Shown piece after piece: positions 53,185 to 63,302 of a stretch of DNA of 64,000 bases (position 1 is its first letter; the number at the start of each line of letters is the position of its first letter). A program made the position numbers and the translations under genes. The notes under the pieces were generated by a model. The model saw only the letters and a program-made list of their open reading frames with translations, was not told where the DNA came from and searched no databases. The DNA comes from Salvia splendens (Eukaryota; Streptophyta; Magnoliopsida; Lamiales; Lamiaceae), in NCBI RefSeq assembly GCF_004379255.2, contig NC_056040.1, positions 30,160,852-30,224,851 of the forward strand. Reading direction: 5' to 3'.

Positions 53185-53895
53185 GGGGTTTCTTGGTATG
53201 ATGAAATGGAATGGAGATGAGAATGGAATAAAGGTAGGAATGGAATGGCAATTCCATTCCATTCTTGTGCTTGGTAAGCACAAGGAATGCAAAAGGAATG
53301 AAATTGTTGTTCTTTGATTGATTCCATTCCTATATTTGATAACTACAAATAATATAAAAATGGAATGGAATGAAATATGAATAATTAATATGTTGATTCT
53401 ACCAAAAAAAAATATATATTCAAAAATATTTTTGCCAAATACTCCATTTTTCTTGTGTGTGAATATTTGGTGTTGTTTATGTACGTGTGGCGGTGTGTAT
53501 GTATACGTGGTGTTGTGTGTGTGCATATGTGGTTGTAGTGTGTGCGCGCTTATGTGTTACTGTGTGTGTGTATGGTGGGGGTATCTGTGTGTGTATGCAT
53601 GTGTGTGTGTGTTTTCAATTATTAAAAATTTTAAAATTTCAATTTTATTATAAAATTGTGATGATATAAATTTAAATATAATACAAAATAATATTTATAT
53701 AACTTTGTTAACAATTAAAATAAGAAGAAAGGAAAATGAAATGGAATGGAATGGTCATTCCTTAGCTAAATAGATGGAATGACTATTCCCATGTGGAATG
53801 GAATGGAATGGTGATTCCTAAGAAAAATATTTATCAAGCAAAGGAATAGAATGAAGGTAGGAATGTCATTCCATTCCATCATACCAAGTAGGGCC
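53185..53895. mobile_element. TIR element with GGAATGGAATGG-rich ends
   Basis: Left GGGGTTTCTTGGTATGATG and right CATCATACCAAGTAGGGCC are inverted repeats. Both subterminal regions repeat ATGGAATGG/CCATTCCATT. The middle has TG-rich low-complexity sequence at 53450-53612, which gives spurious Cys/Val-rich open frames. No transposase; the superfamily and target duplication are unclear. Confidence 0.65.
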
Positions 53896-53965
53896 AAAGG
53901 ACTAAACTCACACCCCTTTTTTAAGTAAAACATGCAAAACAATCCATCTGATGACCCAGTAAATA

Positions 53966-54274
53966 CTTCTTCCATCTCTTAAATTTTATCACATTTTGAT
54001 CAGGCACGAGTTATAGGTGGAAAATGGATTTAAAAAGTTAGTGGAATGTGAATCGTTTTAAGTATAGTTTTATAATAAAATATGAGTGAGAATAAGTTAA
54101 TGTAATGTGAGTCCCACTTTTAAATATAGTTTTATAATAACATATGAGTGAGAATAAGTTAGTGGGATGTGAGTCCCACTATCAAAAATGATAAAAAATG
54201 AAATGAGACAAATTTTGTGGGAGAGACGAAAATGAAAATATGTAACAAATTTTCAGGGACAGATCTAGAGAGAG
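53966..54274. mobile_element. Stowaway-like MITE with an internal tandem repeat
   Basis: CTTCTTCCATCTCTTAAATT at the left and a degenerate CAGATCTAGAGAGAG at the right, flanked by TA. A ~63-bp unit (AGTATAGTTTTATAATAA... GTGAGTCCCACT) is repeated twice in its middle. Confidence 0.6.
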
Positions 54275-54328
54275 TATATGTTATTACATTTTTATATAAA
54301 TATAGATACAAATGAATTATAAGGATGT

Positions 54329-54613
54329 CACTACTAGAAAAATTGCTTCTCACTACACTTTTTTTATCACACTTTATAAAAAATGTCAGCATAGATGTAC
54401 TATCTACACACTAGCTTTTCACTGCACTTTATAATATATTGTTACTGCACTTCAACATAAAAAGTGCCATCATAGATGTATTATCTATGCACTACCTCTT
54501 ACTACAGGTACCTGGTGCTGCACTTCCAAAAGTGCCATTACAGGCAAAGTGCCACAACAATAGTTTTCTAGTGGCAATTTTAGGTGTCATTAAAGGCCAA
54601 TTTTCTAGTAGTG
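54329..54613. mobile_element. Non-autonomous CACTA (En/Spm) MITE
   Basis: CACTACTAGAAAAATTG at the left and CCAATTTTCTAGTAGTG at the right are near-perfect inverted repeats. The 3-bp duplication TGT is at 54326-54328 and 54614-54616. Inside are AAAAGTGCCATCATAGATG-type repeats. 285 bp, noncoding. Confidence 0.93.
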
Positions 54614-54630
54614 TGTTGTAAAATAAACTA

Positions 54631-54849
54631 CTCCCTCCGCCCAAGGAAGATGACCATTTCCTTGGGCGGCACGAGAATTTATGTAGTTTCATTTTGTTTG
54701 TGAAGTGGAGATAATAAAGTAAGAGAGATGGAGTAAAATAAGAGAGATGGAATAAAGTAGAGATAAGTGTTTTCATTTGAAGTAATGTGTCATATTGATT
54801 GGGACAAACCAAAAAGGAAAGTGAGTAATCTTCAATTGGACGGAGGGAG
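54631..54849. mobile_element. Stowaway-like MITE
   Basis: CTCCCTCCGCCCAAGGAAG at the left and TTCAATTGGACGGAGGGAG at the right, with TA at 54629-54630 and 54850-54851. 219 bp. Confidence 0.88.
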
Positions 54850-54862
54850 TATTAAAATACTA

Positions 54863-54947
54863 CTCCCTCCATCCTACTAAGATGTCACATTTTCCTAAAA
54901 TCCTGTAATGGCTAAGAAATGTGTCATCTTAATTTGGACGGATGTAG
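54863..54947. mobile_element. Short Stowaway-like MITE, 85 bp
   Basis: CTCCCTCCATCCTACTAAG and CTTAATTTGGACGGATGTAG are inverted repeats that almost fill the element. TA is at 54861-54862 and 54948-54949. An internal deletion derivative. Confidence 0.82.
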
Positions 54948-55270
54948 TAATTTATATATAAACATAATACTAATAAATTATAATTATAAAATTAATACAC
55001 ATAATATTACATACTCCTTCACTGAAAATTTATACACATTATTACATACCAACGTCATAATTTTTATTGGCTGTAAATTAAAATAAATCAATACTATGAT
55101 TGCAAAATTCGAATAAGACAAAAGTTTGACCCTCTAAAATAAGTAGTCAAATATTCTGGACTATAGATTTTTAGAATGACGTGGAGTAATCTGAACGTCG
55201 GGCATTTGTATGGCTCTGAATGTTAACATGAAAATGGCGTAGGCGTGAGAAGGCAATACATTATTGAGAG

Positions 55271-55803
55271 ATGCTGGGTGCTCAAAACATTTTCCCAAGT
55301 TCGTCCATCGTGATAGTGAATCCCAGGATCGACCATCGTTGCACAAACAAACCGGGCAACATTATCCGATTCCAATCAAGGGCAGTGACCGTGAACGATG
55401 CCATCACTTCCGACCCCGAGCTAACTTGGCAAATTGTGGTTGGAGCTATAGGTAACTTTTATTTTTTTTATTTCTGTTAGTATTTAAACAAATAAAATAA
55501 AATAATTATGCGGGCGGGGCGTGCAGCGGGTGTTGCTCCATTTGTGGTGGCCGGGGTTGAGTTCAGCAAGAGAATTGTGGAACAGAGAAATTGCAAGGTG
55601 TGTAGAGGCTCTGGCCTTGTATTAAGGGACAATAAGTATTATTTTCGATGCCCTGCTTGCGGTATGAATTCATTATTCGTGGATATTGATTGGTTTTAGA
55701 AGATATAGTTTCCAAATATTATTAAATAGAGAATGTTATTACAATTGCTGGTGCAGGTGGATTTCTGCCATGGCAATCCTGGAAGAGATTCTTTACTGGT
55801 TAA
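55271..55803 (+). CDS. Small CxxCxGxG-motif protein, three exons, possibly plastid-targeted
   Basis: Exons 55271-55451, 55527-55661 and 55757-55803 join in frame across GT-AG introns to give 120 residues. The N-terminal ~45 residues are basic and Ser/Thr-containing, with few acidic residues, compatible with a transit peptide. A hydrophobic segment follows (WQIVVGAIAGVAPFVVAG, about 52-70), then CKVCRGSGLV and CPACGG, i.e. a DnaJ-type zinc ribbon, and the end LPWQSWKRFFTG. I recognise the layout as a conserved small plant protein but cannot name it. The start is the first ATG of this frame; an ATG at 55264 is in another frame. No damage is seen, so it is probably a live host gene. Confidence 0.8.
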
Positions 55804-56748
55804 ATGTTACGGATTCCTGAGACAATACCTTTGTATCCTCATAAGTGTTTTGACATTGAGTATTCTTGTACTAGTTCCCATTGTTGGCGTTTAACAAGAT
55901 TCCAATTCAAAATCAAACAAGAGACTACTATTGCATTATGTAACAATCCATTGAGGACTACTATTTTCTTTGTTAATATAACGCCCCACTTTTTGAACCC
56001 TATTTTTTTTTTACATTTAATGCTTTTAATATTGTGAAGTCCGTGAATTAAATGACGAGTGAAATGATTATTTGATATTCCTTTGACCTAATTCGATTTG
56101 GAGTTTTGAATGTGCGTTGACTGAATTATTTTCGTTTATTCCATGACGTTTACCACCACTAGATAACTTGTTTTACGAGTTTGAAATTGTGATTGAGAAA
56201 TAACACGTTGAATTTAATAATCCATTTCCTTAATATAAGTCTAATGTTGTGAAATACAAATTATGGTCTACACAATTTAAATACAATACATGAGGCCAAA
56301 CCGACTTGTCGTTGTTGTTATTGAAACGTCTCATGATTACACGGATGAAAGCATCAGATGTTAAGGGTTTCTCCCTTAACGGAGATCGGCGGCTGTTGCT
56401 CGGCGACCAAAGCAGTTCCGACGCCCTCGCGTAGGGTCTGTGGAAATTTTAGTTTCAGGCTGTGCACGGGTATTCCGTCAGGCAACGTGAGAACTAGGGT
56501 TTGTGGAATAATCACAATATGTGTAGGCAAATAATATTTTCATTCATAGTTGAGAGTATGAACAAAAGCCCTATTTATAGACTAAGGACCTTAGGGTTGA
56601 TTCGACCTTCTAGTTATCTAGGGAAATAATCAACAAAGAAAACCCGAGACGGAATTTATAATTACGCTCGACACTTACCGAAAATAAATAATAATAAAAG
56701 TTCTAATATCCAAAAATAATAAAACATAAAATAACTATCTAAATAATA
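55804..56748. other. Gene 3' flank and LTR-like fragment
   Basis: 55804-55980 is likely 3' untranslated region. 56360-56745 looks like a promoter-bearing repeat read on the minus strand: CTATAAATAGGGC is the reverse complement of 56568-56580, and GC-richer text (GGAGATCGGCGGCTGTTGC) lies beside it. LTR ends were not identified, so the nature is uncertain. Confidence 0.35.
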
Positions 56749-56999
56749 CTCCCTCCGTCCCCTAATAGGAGTCGCTCTTTGACCGGGCACGAGTTTTAAG
56801 AAATGTAGAGAAAAGTTGGTTGAAAAAGTTAGTGGAATGTGGGACCCACATTTGATTATTGGTTTTATAATAAAACGTGAGTGGAGTGAGTTAGTGGAAT
56901 GTGAGGCCTACTACTATTTATGATAAAAATGAAGAGTGACTTTTAATGGGGGACGGCCCAAAATGGAAATTAGCGACTCTTATTCGGGGACAGAGGGAG
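56749..56999. mobile_element. Stowaway-like MITE
   Basis: CTCCCTCCGTCCCCTAATAG and CTTATTCGGGGACAGAGGGAG are inverted repeats flanked by TA (56747-56748, 57000-57001). 251 bp. Body text ACGTGAGTGGAGTGAGTTAG is shared with other MITEs here. Confidence 0.9.
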
Positions 57000-57001
57000 T
57001 A

Positions 57002-57729
57002 AATTTTTTGGGAACAAAGTCGCCCAACTTCTCAGGCGGACGCACTTTCCTCTTTGACTTTGTCGTCGCATTGGATGGCTGCTGTAGCTGCTGCTCACGA
57101 CGCTTCTCCCTCGTTTCCGGCAACGCCTCGGTTATCTGGGCAGCCGGCACCGGCTGGCTGGGGACCGTATCACCTCTCTATTCTACAAGTTTTGAAATCA
57201 ACTCATCGTAACCTCTGTCAGAAAGCGAGAACCAAATTCAAGAGGGGAAGGATCGCCTATTCATTCACAATCTGTCATTGAAGGTATACACTACTCCCAC
57301 CCAATTCCAATGTCTTACTGCTGCACTCAAACATCATACACTATCGCCTATCAATCTGTAATCAATCTATTAAATCGGGTAATCGATCAAACAATCAAAA
57401 CAACCAACGTTTTAAGTTTTCGAAATCGAACAAGCTCAAATTTCGGGTGGGTTTGGGGCTGTCCGATAATGGTGGGAACTGGAATCTGACGGAAATTGTG
57501 AGAGAAACCGAGGGACAGAGAGTGATGGGAGTTGGGTGTGTAAAACTTTGAGAATTTGGGAGTATAAAACTATGAGAATTTGAATGCTTTGGGGAAGAAA
57601 GGTGAGAAAGAGAGAAGCTACGCGTTTTGGGATTTGGGAGTGTATTGGTGTGTTTTACTTTTTAAATCTTTATTTCCTTTCTTTAATTTTTCAAATGGGT
57701 TTATTTTCTTTTATTTGAATTTAGTGTTG
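57002..57729. other. GC-richer fragment, unrecognised, and flank
   Basis: The minus strand of 57004-57150 has an open stretch reading SKRKVRPPEKLGDFVP and a Gln-rich segment before it, like a fragment of a retrotransposon or unknown protein. No start, family or boundary could be fixed. 57290-57729 has no supported feature. Confidence 0.3.
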
Positions 57730-58090
57730 GGCCAATTGGCTAATATAGAATTTGAGTCTCTCATAATTATATTGATGAAGAAAGGAGTATTGATTGTAGA
57801 ACCACCTTGTCTGACTTGCAAAAAAAAGACGGACAATTCATTATGTACCAAACCATAGGTATTTCGCTGCTTCATAAAAGTAAGCATCAAATTAATCAAA
57901 AATATCAAGAGCAAAGATATGTTTCTATGAAAATTTTGGATGAAATTATTTTACCACATCAAAGAATAACCAAAAATAGAGACAAAAAGCATTTTAATTT
58001 ACTTGTTCCGGAAAATGTTTTATCGTTTAAACGTCGTAGAAAAGTGAGAATTCTAATTTGTTTCAATTCATTTATAAAAATATTATTTTA
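57730..58090 (+). pseudogene. ycf1: Plastid DNA insertion: 3' part of ycf1 (Tic214)
   Basis: The frame at 57807-58080 reads [21 protein letters not shown], then [27 protein letters not shown] and RILICFNS, which is characteristic of the C-terminal part of chloroplast Ycf1. The preceding bases read [11 protein letters not shown] in another frame; an A-run near 57820 is the likely frame break. Ycf1 is a plastid-encoded component of the inner-envelope import complex, so a nuclear piece is a NUPT, not a working gene. Confidence 0.85.
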
Positions 58091-58430
58091 AATAAAAAAT
58101 TATAATTTAATTAAAATTGCTTTTAATATAATCCACGTCAGCTTCAGAAATATTCATACTATTGTTAATACATGTATGATTGTATATTAATTACTATTAT
58201 TAATGTGATTTAAATGTCGGATAATCATCACAGAACATACGTTGATCACAGTTATGTAATTTAAAAAATTTATTTTTATTTTTATTTTAAATGAGACAAG
58301 TAAAAGGATAAAATTAAAATTGTAACTAAAAAAATACAATATTTAAGTAGTAACCTTTCATTAAATTCTCATTTGAGAGCTTGCAAGGATAATTGATTGT
58401 TTAATACGTTACGGAGTAAATGTCAATTTT
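58091..58430. other. AT-rich intergenic DNA
   Basis: No gene or paired repeat was recognised. Confidence 0.5.
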
Positions 58431-58708
58431 GGTCCTAAACATACGATCAATATATGAATTTGGTCCAAAGCATTTTCTTTTTGAAAAACAGGTCCATAAT
58501 AAATGAAATTCTTGTCGGAGTGTTCCTTTTTTTACGGTTCCATAAAAAAACTAACAGGCCAATGTGCAATTAGCTTTGACCGTTAGTTTTTTGACGGAAC
58601 CATAAACAAAAGAACTATTTCGTCGACATTTTCATTTGTTATGGACTTGTTTTTCAAAAAGTAAATGTTTTGAACCAAATTTATATTTTGGTCATTTATT
58701 TAGGACCA
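58431..58708. mobile_element. Inverted-repeat element with GGTCC-phased ends (MULE-MITE candidate)
   Basis: The two halves are imperfect inverted copies of each other with arms of about 130 bp. The left reads GGTCCTAAACATAC, ATTTGGTCCAAAGCATTTTC and AACAGGTCCATAATAAATG; the right carries their complements and ends TATTTAGGACCA. It would fold into one long hairpin. The spacing of GGTCC blocks resembles the terminus at 23430. Confidence 0.75.
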
Positions 58709-59586
58709 ACAACCTTTATTCTACATCACGTCTTCAAAAGTTAATTTTTTGTCCAATGTATATATGTTGTAGTTTTTTTCCTTTAAACATAGGAAAGTGA
58801 TAAGGTGTCTTTTAACATTATCCTTAAGTGAGACAAAGTCAAAGGTTGTGGAATATATATTTGATTATAAATATATAATTTTTATATTCTAATTTTAATT
58901 TTAATTCTTTTTAATCGAAGTGATATTTGAGTTGTCTGTATTTTCAATTTCAATATTCATGAGTCTCGAATTAAAAAAATATTTTAAAACTAGTTTATAT
59001 GTAGGAGCACTATAATAGTAAATGTGATTTGTATTTGAATCAAGATAATAATCGAATTATCAGTTATTGATTAGAATATTTACGAATAACGAGTATATAT
59101 GTACACTATAATTATTGAATATTGAATCAGTATCATAATTCTGTATTTTTATTTAAATACAAATATATGTGTTAGAGCTTCGCAAGGTTTGGCAGGGGAT
59201 AATATGTAACAATGCACAATGTGATGGTTGCACAGTGGGTGTATGATAGTTACATAGACGAGATCTACCTAAGGAGGGTGATTATGTTGTTGGATATTAT
59301 TTTTACCAGCTATAAATGCAATTTTTCACGGGGTAAAGCTCACAATTCAGGGTTATTGCAATTTGAAAGTGCTATCAGAGTTGGAGCGAATGCGATGTTC
59401 AACTTGATAATATAGTTTTATTTGATTTTAGGTAATGAATTCAATATATATTTAGTGATAAAATTCAATTGAGTTGTACATCGCACGGATATGAGTGGCG
59501 AAGCGGCAAAATTCTATTTTTGTGAATGCATGTTAACTTAATTCCAATTTAATGAAGAGCAATAGATGAATTCCCGCACAGTGAGT
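58709..59586. other. AT-rich DNA, no supported gene
   Basis: A 67-codon open frame at 59212-59415 has no recognisable domain, no splice context and no similarity I can name; it is left unannotated. The segment leads into the dyad array at 59587. Confidence 0.45.
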
Positions 59587-59791
59587 GACGCATAACATTT
59601 GTGCGTCGTTATTAATGAAACGCACAAATGTTATGCGTCTTTACTGAAAGACGCACAAATAATATGCGTCTATAAAAAACGACGCATATAGATTATGCGT
59701 CGATAAACGACGCATAACTGTTATGCGTCGTTGCTAAAAGACGCACAATATATATGCGTCTTTCAGTAAAGACGTATATTATTTGTGCGTC
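59587..59791. repeat. Array of seven 21-bp dyads upstream of the PMD gene
   Basis: Each unit is GACGCA-N9-TGCGTC or a one-base variant: starts at 59587, 59619, 59650, 59681, 59709, 59740 and 59771, so spacing is 32, 31, 31, 28, 31 and 31. Centres are AT-rich and variable. Units 1 and 2 also form a perfect 19-bp inverted pair (59588-59606 with 59620-59638). The array lies ~450 bp before the PMD start codon and may be a transposon terminus or a binding-site cluster. Confidence 0.9.
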
Positions 59792-60243
59792 GTTAAATCG
59801 GGATTAAGAGGGCAGAATGCTCGTAATTGACAGACGACGCAGCGAGCAGCGAAGGATGGGCGATTTCAGCGACGATTTCCGGCGATTTGAGGCGTTTTCC
59901 GACAGATTTCAACCAAATACCAAACATATTTCGGTAATTATTCATCCATTTGGCTACATAAATCAATAATTGCTGAAGTTATGGAGGTTTTCCCTAATTT
60001 AGTAAAGTTAGGGTTTATATGAAATTGCTCAATTTACGGACGATTTCTGTTAGTGTGTTGTTTATTTGTGTTGTTTTGTTGCGTATTTGTGTGTTTCACA
60101 TGAATTTAGGGTCAATTGTAGAAGTAAGTGGTTCAATTGAAATTATATACACAAAGTGCAGAAAATAGATATATTCTTGTGCAAAAATGTGAAAATTTTA
60201 GTTATCTTATGCTATTATATGTTGGGTGAATGTTTTGAAGTAG
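59792..60243 (+). promoter_or_regulatory. Probable promoter and leader of the PMD gene
   Basis: 452 bp between the dyad array and the start codon. GC-richer at 59800-59915 (GCGACGATTTCCGGCGATTTGAGG), then T-rich. No convincing TATA box was identified; a leader intron cannot be excluded. Confidence 0.35.
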
Positions 60244-62577
60244 ATGGCATCTGCAAGTTCTGAACAACAGTTATGTTATGGACCTGAGGATCCATCCGTA
60301 CTGTTTCATCAAAACGAACATATTTCAGCATCATTGTTGGCGAATGGCACAACAAATGTGTTGAGAGTTCGTAGGACGGAGAGTAAGGTTTGGGCACTGC
60401 CAATACATGAAGATGTGATGCATTGGCTTGATGTTTGGGGGTTCAGAGGTGTGATTGAATGTGGAAGGCCAAGAAGGATGGACAATGACCTAATAACTGC
60501 ATTGATCGAGCGATGGAGGCCTGAGACCCACTGTTTCCACCTTCCAGTTGGTGAGGTAACCGTAACCTTACAGGATGTGCAAAACCTGTGGGGTTTGAGA
60601 GCAGCCGGTCGTGTTTTCACTGGCTGTGACTACCCTATTGGATATGAAGATTGGCCCAGCAAGTGTAGAGATGTGTTGGGATGGATACCTGACGCAGAAA
60701 CAGAAACGAAGCACGGTGGGTTGTTGATGACGTCTCTGATCAACCAAGCGACTATGCCGTTGGGTGATGGGCTGCATGAGTATGCATACGTCCAAAGAGC
60801 ACGTATACATGCTCTAATCTTGTTAGGGGGGCTTATTTTACCGGACACTACCGGGTGCAAGGTCCCCTTTATGTGGATAAATGCCTTTGACGATCCGGAA
60901 GACGTGGCTAATATCAGTTGGGGTAGTGCTGCTTTAGCATACCTGTATCATTATTTGTGCGAAGCTTCTGTAGGCAGACAGAGAAGAGATGTGGGTGGCC
61001 CTATGGTTCTCTTGCAGCTGTGGGCGTGGGAAAGAATGCCTACATTGAGGCCAGCCTTCTTGATATCGCCTACGCACACGCCGTATACCCCGTGTGGAGC
61101 CAAGTAATATTTTTTTTAAGTAACGTACTTAATTATGTATTTTTTTGGGTAACTTTTGATATTAATATTCCGTGTAGGTGGCACGGAGTTACTGAAATTG
61201 GAAATGCGCCCCAACATTCAGTAGCTCATTATCGTGATCAGTTATCATTGATTCGTCCGGGCCAGGTGAAATTTATTTTTGTTAGCTTAGCTAATGAATT
61301 AATCTAGTATGAAATTAATTGTGTGAATGATATTATGTTTTTGTAGTTTCTGTGGACACCATATACAGATTGTATCCTGCCCGATTACTGCATTGATTCG
61401 ACCACATCCTACTTGTGCGACACATATTTGGTGTGCTGGTCATTTGTCGAGGCACACGAGGCTGGACGCGTTTGCCGACAAATCAACCGCTACCAGCGTA
61501 TTCCTCAGTATTGTGATAGGATGCTACATAATGCCGGACATCTGTCTAAAAGTCACCGCCGTGGGAGGAAGGGCGCCGATTGGGCTAAGGTACATAAATT
61601 CTACATTGAAGAATGGGATTTGAGACACCACAGGTTCCAAGCAAATTTTGATCATGCCACGATGACCATGGATGGTAGCATTAATCCGGGCTATATGGCG
61701 TGGTTCAATAGGATCACAGTGTCGTACCTAGTTCAACCTGCGACACAGTCAACGGTTGGGATGAACGAGTCAGCATCTTCTATGATGAAATTGGTATGTT
61801 ATGTTTTTTTATATTATAATGTATTTGTTTGAAGTTTGTATAGATTGATTGTAATGATTTTGTATTTGTGCTATCTAGGTCGAGACCATTCAGGGGATAT
61901 GGCATTTGACCTCTGAACACGACACAGACCCTCGATTACGGCAGATTCGTGCAATGGCTGCTGAGGCGCTTCGTACGACGGACCATACTGATGTGATGGA
62001 GTATCCAACATCGCAACGGCGAAATGTGGTCATGCCGCCACGCCCACCAACTTCTCTTCGTCATGGACTGCCGGGTGTCCGGACGGGAGGACACGGGATT
62101 ACACGACAGCATAGGTTGTCGCAGCAGCAACCGCCGCAACCTGATTATGCGGTACCAGAGCCCTTGAGTCCGGAGCACGATCCCCCAGGATGGTCTCAGT
62201 TGAGTGGTGCAAGCCACGAGCCCTCGCAATGGGGAGCACGGGCATCATGTGATTCGTTCTTTGGCGGTGGGTCTGATTGGGGTGCAACTCAACCAGGGCG
62301 TGATTCATACTTTCAAAATTATCAATTTGTTGATCCTGTGGGGGAAGAAGAGGGCGGGGAAGAAGAAGAAGAAGAAGAGGGCGGGGAAGAAGAAGAAGTC
62401 GGCGGGGAAGAAGAAGACGAAGTAATATTCCGACGAACGTCCGAGGGATCCTCACGACCAGCTATGAAGAGTTCATCAAGTGCGATTGGGAGGGCTATGC
62501 ACAATGTATTAAGGGGATTGTCAACAAGGAAGAACAAAGGGAAAGCTCCGACAAAGTTCACGCCTTCATCTAGATAG
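60244..62577 (+). CDS. Plant mobile domain (PMD, MAIN/MAIL1-like) protein, four exons
   Basis: Exons 60244-61103, 61178-61265, 61347-61793 and 61879-62577 join in frame with GT-AG introns, giving 697 residues. The aminotransferase-like PMD covers roughly residues 50-430: WGFRGVIE, LITALIERWRPETHCFHLP, VTLQDVQNLWGLRAAG, then LWTPYTD and a final NPGYMAWFNR. The C-terminal third is low complexity: Pro/Gln-rich, then a long Glu/Gly run (about 612-640) and a basic end (STRKNKGKAP). PMD proteins are either host silencing or genome-stability factors (MAIN, MAIL1) or cargo of MULE and other transposons. The convergent MULE transposase and flanking dyad arrays favour transposon cargo. No frame damage is seen. 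The start chosen is the first ATG of the open frame. Confidence 0.88.
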
Positions 62578-62804
62578 ATTTCGAATGTGATTCGTTCTTT
62601 CGGAATGTATGAAAGTAATTTGTTTTGAACAATTTTTGATGTGATGAAACAGGTTGTCATCTCACATATTTTCTATCCTGCAATTTTTGAACAATTTCGG
62701 TAATTCGTTCTTTGTGTCTATTGAAACCGGTTGTTATGAACATTTTAGATATGGTGGAATGAACAAGTATTATGATTTTTGACGCATAACAGGTATGAAC
62801 AATT
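62578..62804. other. 3' flank of the PMD gene
   Basis: AT-rich, probably 3' untranslated region. A half dyad GACGCATAACAGGTATG is at 62781, a degraded member of the array that follows. Confidence 0.45.
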
Positions 62805-63125
62805 TTCTGGAATCTACAGTGTGTTTCTTCATTCACTCGGTGACGCATAACAGTTATGCGTCGTTTCTGGACGACGCATAATTGTTATGCGTCGTTCGTT
62901 AGTGACGCATAATAATTATGCGTCGTTTGTTAGTGACGCATAACAGTTATGCGTCACCGAGTGAATGAAGAAACACACTGTAGATTCCAGAAACTTCGCC
63001 CGAGCGGGCGATTTTGCGTTTATAAAACGCCCGGGCGGGCGATTTTGAGCAATCCAATGACGATTTTGAAGTCGGATTGTGATTTTTGAGTCCAGAAACT
63101 TAGTGACGCATAACGATTATGCGTC
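62805..63125. repeat. 58-bp perfect inverted repeat with four phased dyads, plus a fifth
   Basis: Arms 62805-62862 and 62935-62992 are perfect inverted copies around a 72-bp loop. 21-bp dyads start at 62842, 62873, 62904 and 62935, exactly 31 bp apart, consensus GACGCATAAN3TTATGCGTC. A fifth (63105-63125) stands alone. 62997-63050 has repeated GCCCGGGCGGGCGATTTTG text. The array lies between the PMD gene and the MULE transposase, which converge on it. Confidence 0.92.
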
Positions 63126-63302
63126 ACCGGGCGATTTTCGTAGCACACTGAGTCCACAAACTTGTGATTTTTTAACATTTTTGAAAAATTGTCGACTAAC
63201 ATCTCACATATGTTGACACATACACATAGTACCTATTACATCAGCCTCAAACACAGATACATAAACATAGTAGTTTATACATAAACATAACATACCACGA
63301 CT
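63126..63302. other. Gap between dyad array and transposase end
   Basis: AT-rich; probably the 3' untranslated region of the minus-strand transposase gene. CATAAACATAG is repeated. Confidence 0.4.

Noticed and set aside
53450..53669. Cys/Val-rich open frames
   Set aside because: They come from a TG-rich low-complexity tract inside a TIR element; no start context or homology supports a protein.
59587..59791. CRISPR-like array of regular repeats
   Set aside because: The repeats are self-complementary, spacers are ~10 bp, and the window is plant nuclear DNA; a CRISPR array is excluded.
62322..62660. Serine/proline-rich minus-strand frame
   Set aside because: It is the antisense of the Glu/Gly-rich tail of the PMD gene.
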